Positions 11,767-23,706 are shown, counted from the first letter of the stretch. The stretch: DNA of 64,000 nt from Piliocolobus tephrosceles (GCF_002776525.5 NC_045441.1:121811655-121875654); one strand, 5' to 3'. Notes: generated from the sequence alone by a model not told the origin. A program made the numbers and translations.

Positions 11767-12050
11767 CTTTTTTGAGGAGGGGGCTCACTGTCACCAGGCT
11801 AGAGTCCAGTGGTGCGATCTCGGCTCAGTGCAACCTCCACCTCCCAGGTTCAAGCGATTCCCCTGCCTCAGCCTCCTGAGTAGCTGGGATTACAGGCACC
11901 CGTCACCACACCAGGCTAATTTTTGTATTTTTAGTAGAGACAGGGTTTCACCATATTGGCGAGGATGGTCTCAATTTCCTGACCTTGTGATCCGCCTTCC
12001 TCGACCTTCCAAAGTGCTGGGATTACAGGCCTGAGCCACCGCGCCCCACC
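11767..12050 (-). mobile_element. AluS-like SINE, antisense
   Basis: Both monomers are present in reverse, from 'gaggagggggctcactgtc' to 'gagccaccgcgccccacc'. The tail is degenerate (CT-rich). 'gatgttctc' before and 'aaggttctc' after may be remnants of the target-site duplication. Confidence 0.9.
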
Positions 12051-12399
12051 AAGGTTCTCATTCTTGTGCGGATTGTTCCTGTCTCAGTCTACTGTGTCAT
12101 TGAGGATATATTCAGGCACTGAACAGTTAAAGGTAAGGATCTGGTCCAGATCATTTTATCTCCGAAGTATTTTTCACGTTTTCCCCCAGCTGTTTCCCTA
12201 ACTCTGACCCTCATCATCTCTTTGGTGGACCACTGAAGTAGCTTCGTTCCATGTCCCCACGGCCTGTCCATCTTTCTCCAGACTGAGTTTTCCAAAATGC
12301 AAACCTGTGATTCACCTCCTCCCATCAGAATCTTCTCCCTTGTCACCCAAGGAATCAGATTGGGCTCTCCCACTAAGCACACACAGCAACTCCAGCACA

Positions 12400-12400
<1 letters not shown>

Positions 12401-12445
<45 letters not shown>

Positions 12446-12478
12446 ATGCACTGCACTGTACCACACACACACACACAA
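12401..12478. repeat. (CA)n microsatellite, interrupted
   Basis: A (CA)n run covers 12401-12441, then a short spacer 'gtgcatgcactgcactgtac', then a second CA run at about 12461-12478. All frames across it encode only Thr/His or Val/Cys repeats. Confidence 0.98.
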
Positions 12479-12679
12479 ACACAGTGCGTGGCAGTTGCAC
12501 CTGACAGTAATAAACACACAGTGCATGACAGATGCATCTGACAGCAATAACTTAAGCATTCCCTGAGATTGGCCCTGTGGTCTAAGAAGAGTGTTGGTTT
12601 TGGAGTTCCAAGCTAAGAAATCCAGGAGTGGCCAGCCTGGAGCCTCATTCCTTATCTATGAGGGTCATCTAAACCCTTG

Positions 12680-12962
12680 GCCCATTCCTTAGAATGCAGG
12701 GCACACAGGACATCAAGGTCCTTTATTCAGGGTTAAACGGAGGTTGCTAGGTGGAGGTTCCTGGGCGGAGGGTGCTAAGTGAAAATGCTATATAAACTGC
12801 ATGCTTTTTACAAACAGCAGTTCTCCTGTCCAGCCCACTGCCACTAGTCTACCCATATGTAAGGCCACAATAAACCCTATGTCTCATTCACTGGCTCCAG
12901 GTCTATTCTTTGGCCTCTCTAACATGGTTCCATCCCTACTGGAGTAAGTAGGGGTCTGGCAC
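12680..12962 (+). mobile_element. Probable ERV LTR remnant
   Basis: A TATA-like 'tgctatataaactgcatg' at about 12786 is followed about 80 bp later by 'cacaataaaccctatgtc', which contains an AATAAA polyadenylation signal. This spacing (U3 TATA, R, poly(A) signal, pyrimidine-rich U5) is LTR-like. I cannot name the family. Confidence 0.5.
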
Positions 12963-12965
12963 AAA

Positions 12966-12994
12966 ACACACACACACACAGCCGCATTGTGCCA

Positions 12995-13023
<29 letters not shown>
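12966..13023. repeat. (CA)n microsatellite, two blocks
   Basis: CA runs at 12966-12980 and 12994-13023 are separated by 'gccgcattgtgccaa'. Confidence 0.97.
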
Positions 13024-13028
<5 letters not shown>

Positions 13029-13094
13029 CTATACTTATCCACACCATCCTATCCCATTCTTTGCCTTAAATTCAATACTCCAGAAACATAGAAC

Positions 13095-13885
13095 TTCCTC
13101 TAGATTACTGAATAAGTGCCCTGGGCCTTTGTACATGCTGCTGTCTCTGAATATTGCCCTCTCCCTTTTCCACCTAATTCTATTCACTCTTGCAGGCCTC
13201 ACTCAGGTCTCAGCTTCTCAAGGAGCCCCTCTGATCCCCCTCTGGTCACCACCTCTCATGTAGTCTGGGACATGTGGATATGCATGCATGCCTTGTCATG
13301 ATGGCCTCTGGGATGGTTAATACTGAATCTCAGCTTTGAAGGATGCAAAATATTGATTCTGGGTCTGTCTGTGAGGGTGTGGCCAAAGGAGATTAACATT
13401 TGAGTCAGTGGGCTGGGAAAGGCAGGCAGGTCCACCCTTAATCCGGGTGGGCACCATCTAATCAGCTGCCAGTGCAGCTAGAATATAAAGCGGGCAGAAA
13501 AACGTGAAAAGACGAGACTGGCCTAGCCTCCCAGCCTACATCTTTCTCCTGTGCTGGATGCTTCCTGCCCTTGAACACTGGACTCCAAACTCTTCAGTTT
13601 TGGGGCTTGGACTCGCTCTCCTTGCTCCCCAGCTCGCAGACAGCCTATTGTGGGACCTTGTGATGGTGTGTTAATACTTAATAAACTTCCCTTTATATAT
13701 ATACCTATCCTATTAGTTCTATCCCTCTAGAGAACCCTAATACAGTCACTGTGCTCTGCTGAAGTCATGTGTCCATTGCTTCCTCCTTGGGGTCAAAGGT
13801 CATAGCATACTTAGTTTTGCACTCTCAATGCCAGCACAGCACCTGGCACAGAGTAAGAACTTGAATAGATTTTTTGAACTGTATA
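13095..13885 (+). mobile_element. L2 LINE 3' region, split by an LTR
   Basis: The left part (13095-13308) has 'ctttgtacatgctgctgtct', 'cactcaggtctcagcttctc' and 'aaggagcccctctgatcccc'. The right part (13746-13885) has 'ctcagcacctggcacagagt' type text ('agcacctggcacagagtaag'). The two halves are collinear in L2 and are interrupted by the ERVL-like LTR at 13311-13744. Confidence 0.75.
13311..13744 (+). mobile_element. ERVL-like LTR (MLT2-related)
   Basis: It begins 'atggttaatactgaatctca' and contains 'tctgtgagggtgtggccaaa', 'ggagattaacatttgagtca' and 'gcaccatctaatcagctgcc'. It closes with 'cctattagttctatccctct' and 'agagaaccctaataca', the end signature of ERVL LTRs. A second member lies at 35619-36149 in the same orientation. 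Confidence 0.75.
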
Positions 13886-13999
13886 CTTGGATTTAGGGAT
13901 ATAACCCCTGTCCCCAGGAGCTTGTAAATTGGCGGGATGATACACCCACAGGATGAAACATTCTAAGACAAAATACAGTGCTAGATTCAAAATAACCAA

Positions 14000-16774
14000 G
14001 AGCTAGAATGCACAAAGTTCCCAACAATTAGAAGGAAAAAACAATGTGAGCTGACATTGCTAAGAGGTTTCCTGGAGGACTGAAGAGGAAGAAATGCCGT
14101 GACAATTCCTCAGCTCCCCAGGATGGGCTGTTTCTGACCCCACGGCCCTGCACCTTGCCCCATGCCTCTGTCAGGCTGGACTCAAATCCCCAACTAACCC
14201 CAGAAGATGCAAAAATCACGCAACAGCATCAGAAAATTCCATATTTAATACTTAACAACACAGGAATTTTCCAAGGGCCAGGTTATTGAACTTGAAATAG
14301 GTAAATGAATGGCAAGTATTTATCTGCAGGCAGCAAAGATAGGATGCAACTCTTCCAGGAGGCTGGGGGATGGAGGAGGAGGCTCCAGGGCTCTGTTAGG
14401 AGAAGCCCTCTCAACAGAACTCAGAGGGTAGAGAGCTTCAGGAGTGGGCATCCCCTTCAAAAGACTCCAATGTGCAGACGGAGGTGTGAGGAAAGCATCC
14501 ACCATCTTGCAATAAGGATGGATGGAAAATGAGCGCAAGAAACTTTCAGCTCAAAGCCTCCCATCTAACACCCAGGTTGGCTCAGCTCTGCACAAAACTC
14601 CAAGCAAACTGAAAGTTTCATAGCCAAACGCCAGTAAAGCTCCTTAGCCAAGAGGCTTCTGAGAGTGCAGGGGCCTAGGAATTAGGGACCACAAGAAACC
14701 AGGCAGGGGGCAGAGGAGAGAAGGGGCTACCCCAAGTCAAGCAGGGAAGCTGAGGCACCAGCAGCCTGGACTTCCAGCCACATGGGTTGGGAGATTCCCT
14801 ATAGTCTGAGGTTCCAGGTGTGGGGCTTCTAGAGTATGGTTTTCCAAGAATCTGTGAGCTTCAGAGACCTCATCAAGGAATATCCCCCAGGAGTGATAGA
14901 TTGGCTGTTGCCCCACACTCTCAGCTCCATTCCGTGGTTGTTATACAAATGCCCAAATGCCCTGAGGCAAGTGGGCTTCAAAGCCCAGCCATACAAGGCC
15001 CAGGCAGTAGCAGCCAGTCACCTGCCAAAACCCTGCTCTGCTGTTGCCCTTCCAGATTCATGTAAAGCTGGAGAAGGTCAGATTTCATATGATGCCACCC
15101 CACATGCTCCCCCCACTGCACCGCGATAAGGTGGCCTTGTTTGAGCAGAGAAAGGACTTCCCAGCCTAGCAGTTCTCTGAGCTTCATTCTCTTCCCAAAA
15201 TGCCACTGGCCTCAGGCACTGAATCATTCTCGTCTCCCTTGGGCAAACCCAAGCCAGCCCTCACCTTTACTATTTGAATGAGGCTGCAGAGACCACAGCT
15301 AGCTGCATGCAAAGGATGCAGGAGGTGGGGAGGGACTCGGGAAGAATTCTGCTCTATCCAGCTTCCCCAACATGCATGTGCTCCCTCCCAGGAAGCTATT
15401 GCTTCAAGTCTTCTTGGTATTGTTTGATGCCTAAACAGTGCTTTGTAGAAATGCTTGGAATGACAAGGATGAGCGAGAGGGAATGCAGAGATAGCTGGCT
15501 CTACAAGTCCATGCCCAAAGAGCCTTTTGATCATTCCCTTGGCTCTCAGCTCCCTCACCCTTCTCTTTCTCTGTCTATCCGCTCTCCTGTTCCTCATCCC
15601 CCATCCCACTCTCAGACCAGGACCACAATTTGTATTCACAATCCTTCCCCCTTTCCGTGGCTGTGAAAAGGATGAATTACCTCCTTGATCTCAACGTGAT
15701 GGCCCTGTCCAAGCACCCCTTCACCTGCTGGGTCCATAATTGAAGTGTGGTCTCTGAATCTGCAGCTGTCACAGGGGAATTGACAAAGATACCAGAGCAG
15801 GGTCCTGCACATACCAGGCTCTCCTTAGTTGCCTTGAGCACAGGAGAATGCAATTTTCCACAACCTGCACAAGAGGAAGGCCACACGACGTTCTCAGACA
15901 CTTGAAGTGCTCTTTAACTTGGAGTAAAATATTAGCAAATATGCCCCCAGACTTGCTTCCAGCTGCCCCTCGTCCCAGCTCCTGCCTAAGAAAATTCTGG
16001 AAGACTGACAGAAGCCATGCTTGTCTTCCAAGTCTATGAGAAACCCTTGGCAGCTTTAGCATTGGCTCGCCTTATGCCTCAGTTTCCCCACCTGTGATGT
16101 AGTTACTCCAGCAGAAAATCCATCAACAAGCAAATAACTGAAAATGAGGACAAGACATCCCAAAACCGCAGGTGGGAGGCTTTGCCTCATCTCTCACGCC
16201 TTTGCCTCCCCATCTCCGATGGGCTGACTACAGAGACTTCCCTCCTCCACTCCGTGCCCAGATCCTGAACTAATCCTGAGACAGGAAGCTTCTACGGTGG
16301 CTCAGTTTCCTTCTCCCCACTATAAAGTTTTCTACCTTGGTTCCAACTCCTAAATCCAAAAATAGATACTAAGCAGGAGTTTGCTGGCCTCCAACAGTAC
16401 TAGAGTCTGCCCACAGCCCCACAGTCAGCTGGGCTCCACTGTCTTTCATAGCAGTGCTTCCTGACAGCTTTTGACCAGGGCCCAGGCTGAAGCCTGGGCT
16501 CTCATCCACCCCCAGGGTCTGCCACGACGGAGCCTCCGCTCCCAGTGCACAGCCTCCTCTCTATACAGCTGCGTGTGCAAGAGAGACTGTGGTTCGGTTT
16601 CCCCATATCTGTCCCTCTATCACGGGCAGCTGTCACGCCAGGCACAGCCCTGTCCCCATCACTGCTTACCCCATGAGGTCATGAGCAGATCAACACACAT
16701 CATAGCAGGTCTAGGCCTAGGATGGTTGGAAGACTGAGACAATCTTGGTAAAACTCCTATACAAGAAAATGCCA
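14000..16774. other. Repeat-poor unique island, 2.8 kb
   Basis: No Alu, L1 or LTR is recognisable across about 2.8 kb. The only hint is a short MIR-like phrase near 16075 ('tgcctcagtttccccacctg'). The longest frames, 151 codons on minus (15184-15639) and 130 codons on plus (15274-15666), cover each other. Neither has a domain I recognise, so I call no gene. The region is GC-richer than its neighbours and may hold regulatory or lncRNA sequence. Confidence 0.5.
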
Positions 16775-17081
16775 GGGTCAGGCACGGTGGCTCACACCTG
16801 TAATCCCAGCATTCTGGGAGGCTGAGGCAGGCAGATCACTTGAGGTCAGGAGTTCGAGATCAGCCTGGCCAACATGGTGAAATCCCATGTCTACTGAAAA
16901 TACAAAAATTAACAGGGTGGTGGTCCGTGCCTGTAATCCCAGCTACTCTGGATGCTAAGGCAGGAAAATCACTTGAACCCAGGTGGCAGAGATTGCAGTG
17001 ACCCAAGATTGCACCACTGCACTCCAGCCTGGGTGACAGAGCAAGACTCTATCTCAAAAAACAAAAAAAAGAAAAAAAAAA
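16775..17081 (+). mobile_element. AluS-like SINE, full length
   Basis: It begins 'ggtcaggcacggtggctc', has both monomers and an impure A-tail (A-rich with C and G interruptions). 'aaaatgcc' before and 'aaaatgctg' after suggest an 8-bp target-site duplication. Confidence 0.95.
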
Positions 17082-17159
17082 TGCTGACCATTTGTACCCA
17101 TGGTTTCTGGGCTATCACATCTTCACTCTCTTTTACCCTTTTTACCTTGATCACATGAA

Positions 17160-17180
17160 ATAAATAATAATAATAATAAT
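17160..17180. repeat. (TAA)n microsatellite
   Basis: About seven AAT/TAA units in tandem. Confidence 0.95.
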
Positions 17181-17181
17181 G

Positions 17182-18329
17182 GTAAGGAAGCATTTTGAGC
17201 TTAGAGGGAGCAAGAGATGTTCTGTGTGTGTCTAACCAGAATGTCTTAGCCCGTGGGGACAAATGCTCACTGACATTCAACGTACAAAGAGCAATGACTC
17301 TGAGCCCCAGCCTGCTTAATCACAAGACATCTTATCTTTTCAAGTCTCCAGAAATCTCTAAGGTCCTCAGGAATTACACCCAAGTGTCCAGCACTTCCCA
17401 GTTCCAGTGGGCACCCCTCACATGGTGCTCTAGGGGTTGGCGTCCCAGAGCAGCAACTCTGCAGCATCCGGGTCATATCAAAGTTCACCATCCAAGGATG
17501 GACTGAAAACACCCTTCATGGTGCCGAACCTGGGGTCCCCAGACCTTATAACCCAGGCCAGTGGACCCAGAGTAGCTTCTCTACCTGAGATTCAGTGCTG
17601 ATCCATCTCCTCCACATCCCGGGTGCCCAGATCCAGGGCTTCTCATTTAAAAGGGACAGTGACAATTCTTCCAGTCCTTAGACCTTTGTGCTAATTTTCT
17701 ATAGCAGGGTAGCCTATGCCTCAGTTTCCACTTCCAGTGCAAAGGGAAGATCAAACCTCATGCTCTTGTGTCCTCTCTCTGTTTCTATTTTCCTGAACGC
17801 ATCTCCCAACCTCCCCGATCTCTCACCATCATGACCATGAATACACTGACATCATTGTGTGTATAAGAAAAAGCAAGAATTCAGGCAAAGTAAAATATAA
17901 TATTTGCCACTCAGCTTGTCCCTCATTCCCTGAAGCCCTGCCAAGAACCATGCGCCCCCACAATCACCAGTAGTAAAATGTTCCTAGAAAGTACATTTAT
18001 CTTTCCAGGCTTTACCTCTGCGTTGAGTCAACACTGCCCCCCCCCACCCCCCACCCAGTTCCCCAGCATGGATGGAACCAAAGGGGCCATTCAAGGGGTC
18101 TTGCAGAACAAAGGATTAATCTTCTCCAAAATAATGTTAAAGTTTTCATCTATAGCTAGGAAAAAAATGCATGCAATTTTTCCAATGATAAATTTCCTGG
18201 CTTCTATACTCAAATTGTAAAAGTCTTAAAGCCACAGCACCCAGTTCCATGTGACACTTGTAACTTTCCAGACCACTGATCAGAGTCATGGGTAGAAAGG
18301 GCACCACAGAGGAGACCCAAGCTCCAGCC
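17182..18329. other. Unique DNA, no gene seen
   Basis: No repeat family is recognised except a C-rich tract at 18037-18057. A 103-codon plus frame (17195-17506) and an 81-codon minus frame (17267-17512) overlap, and neither has a domain. Confidence 0.45.
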
Positions 18330-18440
18330 CCAGCCCTTTCTCTAACTGGCTTGGGGTAAGAACACTGCCCAAGTTCCTCATCTGTGAGTTGAGGGGATTC
18401 GGCTAGATTTCTAAGGACGGCAGAGCTCCAACATTCTAGC
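18330..18440 (+). mobile_element. MIR-related fragment
   Basis: 'cccaagttcctcatctgtga' then 'ggggattcggctagatttct' and 'cagagctccaacattctagc' resemble a MIR-class segment in sense orientation. Confidence 0.5.
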
Positions 18441-18589
18441 ATTGCACTATCACTTATGATAAGTAATTACAACCAAGACAGGATTTGACCTTGACACCAG
18501 CGTCTGAAGCATATGTGAAAGATCTCTGTTACTACTTCCCAAAGCAGAAATGGTCCTCTGTTCTTGCAGAGGATCAGGAAGAGATTGCA

Positions 18590-18720
18590 GTGAGCCAACA
18601 GATGTTCATGGAGTATCTACTGCGTGCCAGACCACATGCTGGGTGCTGAGGTACACAGTGACCAGAGAAGACGTGATCAGCATAGAACTGACAATCAAAG
18701 AAGTTGTGGCTTTCAGGGAT
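18590..18720 (+). repeat. Ancient dispersed repeat fragment
   Basis: 'ggagtatctactgcgtgcca' then 'catgctgggtgctgaggtac' matches the start of the same old repeat listed at 4366-4640. Confidence 0.5.
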
Positions 18721-18759
18721 CTTTCAGTTGGTAGGAAAAACTTACACTAAATAACCATA

Positions 18760-19125
18760 GGTTACAGAATGCATCGCATCCCCCTAAAATTAATTTGTTG
18801 AGGCCCTAAGCCCAATGTGACTGTATTTGGAGATAGGGCCTTTGGGGAGGTAATAAGATTAAATGAGGTCATGTGACTGGTGTCCTTATAAGAAGAGGAA
18901 GAAAGACCAGAGCTTGCTATCTCTGCATGTACAAAGAAAAGGGGTTACGAGAGCACACAGAGAGAAGGCAGCCATCTGCAAGCGACAAAGAGAGCCGTCA
19001 CCAGAAACCACATATGCTGGCTCCTTGATCGTGAACTTACGGTTTCCAAGAGTATGAGAAAAATCAATGGTTTTCAGTTACCCATCTGCAATATTTTGTT
19101 ATGGCAGCCCAAACTGACCAATACA
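18760..19125 (+). mobile_element. MLT1-type MaLR LTR
   Basis: Ordered motifs: 'ttgaggccctaagcccaat', 'ggagatagggcctttgggg', 'ctggtgtccttataagaaga', 'gagagaaggcagccatctgc', 'ctggctccttgatcgtgaac', 'ttttgttatggcagcccaaa'. Sense orientation, solo. Confidence 0.85.
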
Positions 19126-19202
19126 CCATGTTTACACCAAGTTTCATCAAATCCAGGACACTATTGACTTTGTGACACACCATTGCCTTATGTCTGCTGA
19201 AG

Positions 19203-19223
19203 AAAAAAAAAAGGGGGGGGGGG
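19203..19223. repeat. A10-G11 homopolymer junction
   Basis: Ten A at 19203-19212 run directly into eleven G at 19213-19223. Confidence 0.97.
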
Positions 19224-19626
19224 CACTGCCAATTAAACACAATTACTTCTTGTCACTTACAACTTTTAGATTCATTGAAAAACTCTTTTAGAATCATTTA
19301 GTTTGTCTTTCTCTTATACAGGCAAAAAGGGGAATAAAAGCAAAATAAATTAATTACACTATCCCTAAAACTTCTTAGTCAGTGTCGAAGTCTTCTGAAT
19401 CACTTTCCAACTCAGACTTGAAAATGGCACCATGGATGGATGATGGATGAGGTCATATTTCCTAAAAGTGTGCTCCGCTATTGCTTCCAAGACTTGCTTC
19501 CAAGTTCTTGACATTCATCATGCAAATGGATGTTGATGCTTCCATGCTTGCCTGTGATACACAATTCTTGCAAACTAATGTAACTGTAACATAGCTTCAT
19601 CTCCTTGTGAACTCTTTCTTTCTTTG

Positions 19627-20009
19627 TCCTTATGTTAATCTGCTTAGGCTGACATAACAAAATACCACAGCCTGGGTGGCTTAAACAACAGAGCTTTACT
19701 TTCTCACAATTCTGGAGAACAAAGTTCAAGATCAAGGTGCAGGCAGCTTTGGTTTCTCCTGAGGCCTTCTCCTTGACTTGCAAATGGCCACCTTCCTGCT
19801 GCATCCTCACATGGCCTTTCCTCTGTGCTCACACATCCCTGGTATCTCTTCTTCTTGTAAGGACACCAGTCATGTTGGATGAGGGCTCTATCCATATGAC
19901 CTTATTTAACCTTAATTACCTCCCCAAAGGCCTTATTTTGAAATACAGTCACATTGGGGGTTAGAGCTTCAACATGTGAATTTAAGGGGGACACAATTCA
20001 GGCTACTAG
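19627..20009 (-). mobile_element. MLT1-type MaLR LTR, antisense
   Basis: Reversed MaLR order: 'ggctgacataacaaaatacc', 'gcctgggtggcttaaacaac', 'cacaattctggagaacaaag', 'tcttgtaaggacaccagtca', 'aaatacagtcacattggggg', 'gggggacacaattcaggc'. It splits an unassigned AT-rich block (19130-19626 and 20010-20410). Confidence 0.8.
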
Positions 20010-20421
20010 TCTTGTAAAGCATTTTGTTGTTACTTTACAAGAGAATAGTGATCTTTTACTTTCAAATGATAAAAAATTTGCTTTGCTTGCTAGCATCAAA
20101 TTGACACCTTGCTGTTCTGTTTTCTTTCTATATAAACTTTTTGTTTTGGTACCAAATTAGAGTAATATTGTTTTTTAAAAGGTATTTCAAATATAAACTA
20201 AACCCCAGATATGCAATGTCAATCATGCACCTAAATCCATTGGAGGGATGACATCATAAGCACCCATGACCAAGTCTGTGCATGCTCAGACAATGATCAC
20301 AGCAGTCAATGCTCTTGTCCAACCCACAGCATCATAAGATAGCATTTAACAGTGAGACACATCCCCCTTTCAGAAATGTTAAATGTGGGGAAAAGTGTGT
20401 GTGTTTTAGATGAAATATGGT

Positions 20422-20427
20422 AAAAAA

Positions 20428-20478
<51 letters not shown>

Positions 20479-20480
20479 AT
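20422..20480. repeat. (AAAT)n microsatellite
   Basis: About 14 tandem AAAT/AAATA units without interruption. The 'LFIYLFIYLF'-type minus-strand frame is its translation. Confidence 0.98.
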
Positions 20481-20899
20481 TAGGATATCCATGTAATTCT
20501 TGTGCAGTTTGAGTTTTTAATAAATTCGCTTCTATATAATATATAAGCAAATTGCAAAGTGTGACAGAGAATGAATTTACTCAAGATTTCAATGAAATTT
20601 TTAATGATTCATTAGTTCTAGTTTCTTTCTTTAATTTTCTAGGTAATAAACCCTTCACTATACGGAATGGTTCTATCCAAATATATCTAAAATGATGCTG
20701 GATATGTCGAAAGCCAACATTTCGGTAATTAAATATAGTAAATTATGATTAAATTTCCTCTCTTTTCCATCTTGCAGATTGTTTGTATTATAGAAATAAA
20801 CATATTAAAATTCCCAACAGCATACAAACCTTAGGGTCACCCTGTATAGTATTAAGTGATTGATCACAAGTCTACAGAATGCTGGGATGAACAGAGTTG
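20481..20899. other. AT-rich unassigned DNA
   Basis: No gene is visible. The phrase 'cttagggtcaccctgtatag' near 20830 hints at the end of an old DNA transposon, but I cannot assign it. Confidence 0.35.
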
Positions 20900-21030
20900 C
20901 CCCTAAGAAAGGATTTCTCAAGCTGACACCCAGAAGGTGAGTTAGGAGTCAGCCAGGGAGAAGGGATATTCCAAGGAGAAGGAACAGCATGCACAGGGTC
21001 CTGGAGGTAGCAGACAGAAACTAGGGAAGA
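20900..21030 (+). repeat. Ancient dispersed repeat fragment
   Basis: 'gagttaggagtcagccaggg' and 'ggaacagcatgcacagggtc' correspond to the middle of the long old repeat best seen at 46630-47420. Confidence 0.5.
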
Positions 21031-22147
21031 GGCAGACAGACTTGAAGTTGATGGTGAGGGATGGGGGGCATGGGAGGGCACAGAGCAGGGATACAGGCAA
21101 ATGCCTTCCTGGGCCCACCTCACCACGTCTAGGCACATCCCAGAGTGCAAGGAGGTTGCTCACCGCTTCAGTTTTTATAACAGCAAAAGATTACAAATAA
21201 TCTCAGTGTTTCATCCATAAGTGGCTGGTTAAAGAAACTGTGGTTCACCCAAACAGAAATTTTTAGAAAGTTCCAAAAAAAAAACCACCATGGAACTCTG
21301 TATTGCTATGCAGTGATCTACAAGACAAATTAAGTGCTAGTACAAAATGTGCTAGATAGAAAGTGCTAGATGCAAAACAGTGAGTATGAAACAATACAAT
21401 TTGTGTTAAAAAATTAATTTACACATGCTTATATGTGCTAGACTATTTCTTGAAGGATACACAAGAAACTAAAAGGGCTGGTGACCTCCAGAGAAGAGTA
21501 TTAGGTGACTGGGGACAGGGTGGGAGGGAGAATTTCAGTGGTCTGCCATTGAATCTTTTTAGTCCTACAGGAGGAGGAGGAGGGAGAAGAAAGATGTTTT
21601 AAGTAGAAGGGCAGCTCATATAAGACTGTCGCTCTGTTTGTGGGAAGGCTTGCGTGTGGACAGGTAATGATGAAGCTCCTCCATGTTCCTTCAGTTTCCT
21701 GCAGGATTCCGTCTGTCTGGTATTGTTTTTCTGCTGTTTCACACAGAGATGCTCTTTGAGAAAGATCATAAACTCCTCAAGGGCAGGAATCTTCACATTG
21801 CAAGTTCAGAGCCCCCACAGTGCCCTAACACACATGAAACACAGCAAAGCGTGTCTTAATTCCAGCTGCCAGATGTGCTAGCTCACCAGCCCCCAGCCCC
21901 TACTCCACACGAAGCAGCCTCTGGAGTCTGCCCCAGACCCAAATGCTGCATAATCAAGCTGGGGAAATTCTCTCCTCCTAGAAATTCCAGCCCAGTCTCA
22001 GAGGCCGTATTAGAACTGCTCTTTGTGGTTAAAATGACTTTCGCAGGCACCAATGGGAAGGGTTTCCAAACTGAAAGTTCACAATCCACCAGTAAGTTGT
22101 GAAATCAATGTGGTGAGTCCAACAAGCCTTTTTTTAAAAAGAATGAG
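21031..22147. other. Unique DNA, no gene seen
   Basis: Mostly unassigned. 21170-21600 contains A/T-rich text reminiscent of LINE 3' sequence but no clear landmark. Overlapping frames of 65-75 codons on opposite strands at 21599-22102 have no domain. Confidence 0.4.
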
Positions 22148-22440
22148 GGCCTGGTGAGGTGGAGCACACCTGTAATCCCAGGATTTTGAGAGGCCAAGGT
22201 GAAGATTGTTCAAGGATGGGAGTTCAAGACCAGTCTCAGCAACACAGCAAGACCCCATCTCTACAAAAAAAAATTTTTTTAATTACCCAGGTGTTATGGC
22301 CCATGCTTGTAATTCCTACTACTGGGGAGGCTGAGGCAGAAAGACTGCTTGAGCCCAGGAGTTCGAGGCTGCAGTGATCTAAGATCGCACCACTACACTC
22401 CAGCCTAAGTAAAAGGAGATCCTGTCTCTTAGAAAAAAAA
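22148..22440 (+). mobile_element. AluJ-like SINE
   Basis: It is an old Alu: 'ggcctggtgaggtggagcac', 'gaccagtctcagcaacacag', an A-rich linker with T-run, and a right arm with 'gaggctgcagtgatctaaga'. The diagnostic left-arm state and high divergence place it in AluJ. Confidence 0.85.
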
Positions 22441-22609
22441 GGATGGAAATTTTCAAAAGTCAGAATATATCACACACTAGTAAAAATAAGTGTTATTTTG
22501 TGAAAATGTTTAATTTCAAATATGTGTGTGGACAGTGGGTCACAGGTAAAACATATTTCTTACCTTGGGTTGCAGCCAAAAGTATTTGAAAGGCAGTGGC
22601 CTGGAGGAG

Positions 22610-22830
22610 TGAGTGAGCAAAGGGCTCTGGAGTCCAGCAAAGCTTAGTTCAAACCCCACATCTATGGTTTTGTCTCCCCGGCAGGTGACTTAACCTCCCC
22701 TCATGGTACAGTGGAGACAGTAGCAACGCCCACCTCATGGGATGGTTGCAAGGTGCTTAGGCTTATCTTGAAATCTTGGCTTAACACTTGATAAATGGTT
22801 AGCACTCGAGAAACATTCACTATCATTATC
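22610..22830 (+). mobile_element. MIR SINE
   Basis: Sense MIR order: 'gggctctggagtccagcaaa', 'caggtgacttaacctcccct', 'ggatggttgcaaggtgctta', 'acttgataaatggttagcac'. Confidence 0.75.
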
Positions 22831-23706
22831 ACAACCAAGAAATATGCCCTTCATCTTGCTCAAGAATCTCTGGCACCAAAGCAAACCATAAACTTGGTCA
22901 TGGCCTGTGTTCCTGGCTACCCCATGGCTCTTCTGCCTGGCAGCTTCTCCCTAGCGTCCTCCTTCTCACTCCACAGACAGCACTCCATGGCTTCCTGCCT
23001 CTTCACCATCAAAGGGGCTGGGTGACTAGAAAGGCACATTTCAATTCAGGGGAGAACATTACTTTACTCTAATAGGATATTCGTTATCCCAGCCCCCTTT
23101 CAGCATTGGTTCCAGGGAAATAGATGGTCCCAGCCACTGTAATTCCTTCATGATATATTTAAAGAGGAAGATGATGAAGGAAATAATGGCAGTCGACCTG
23201 TGTTTGGAAAGAGTATACGATGTGCATGCCCTGTCTAAAATTAAAGATGATGAATCAATACCTGAGAGGCAGAACCTTTGACAAGAAGACACCCTTTCTG
23301 GCTCCCAGTGGCAGACTGAACCATGGGGAGGTTTGGTTCTAAGTCTCCTCATCTGACAAAAATCTCAAGGCCCACCTCCCTCTCTCGCTCATACTTCCCA
23401 AACCAACTGCCAACCCTGTGTGCCCAGCTCACGTACAGGTCAAGAGAGATGGGCCCAGCTGAGAGCCTGAGGGTACTGGAGAGACCAACAGATGTTTCCC
23501 CTCAGGTTAGGACCACACCCAGTGCCTCTGGGTCAGGAAGTACTGGGATGCCTTCTCAGGTGTGTCAGCTTAGTTTGCAGAGCTGAGCATGGGCCACAGG
23601 GACGAGCCACCTGTTACTAAGGATGCCCATTAAGAACCTACACTGTAACCAGATGCCAAGTCTCATGCAGCTGCTTCCTTTGCCCTCATTTCATGGTCCC
23701 AGTCTG
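22831..23706. other. Unique DNA, no gene seen
   Basis: Frames of 97 codons (23059-23352, -) and 87 codons (23323-23586, +) carry no recognisable domain. No repeat family is identified. Confidence 0.4.

Noticed and set aside
15184..15666. Overlapping frames of 151 (-) and 130 (+) codons
   Set aside because: They occupy the same bases on opposite strands and neither shows a recognisable domain, start context or splice pattern. Chance is sufficient in GC-rich DNA.
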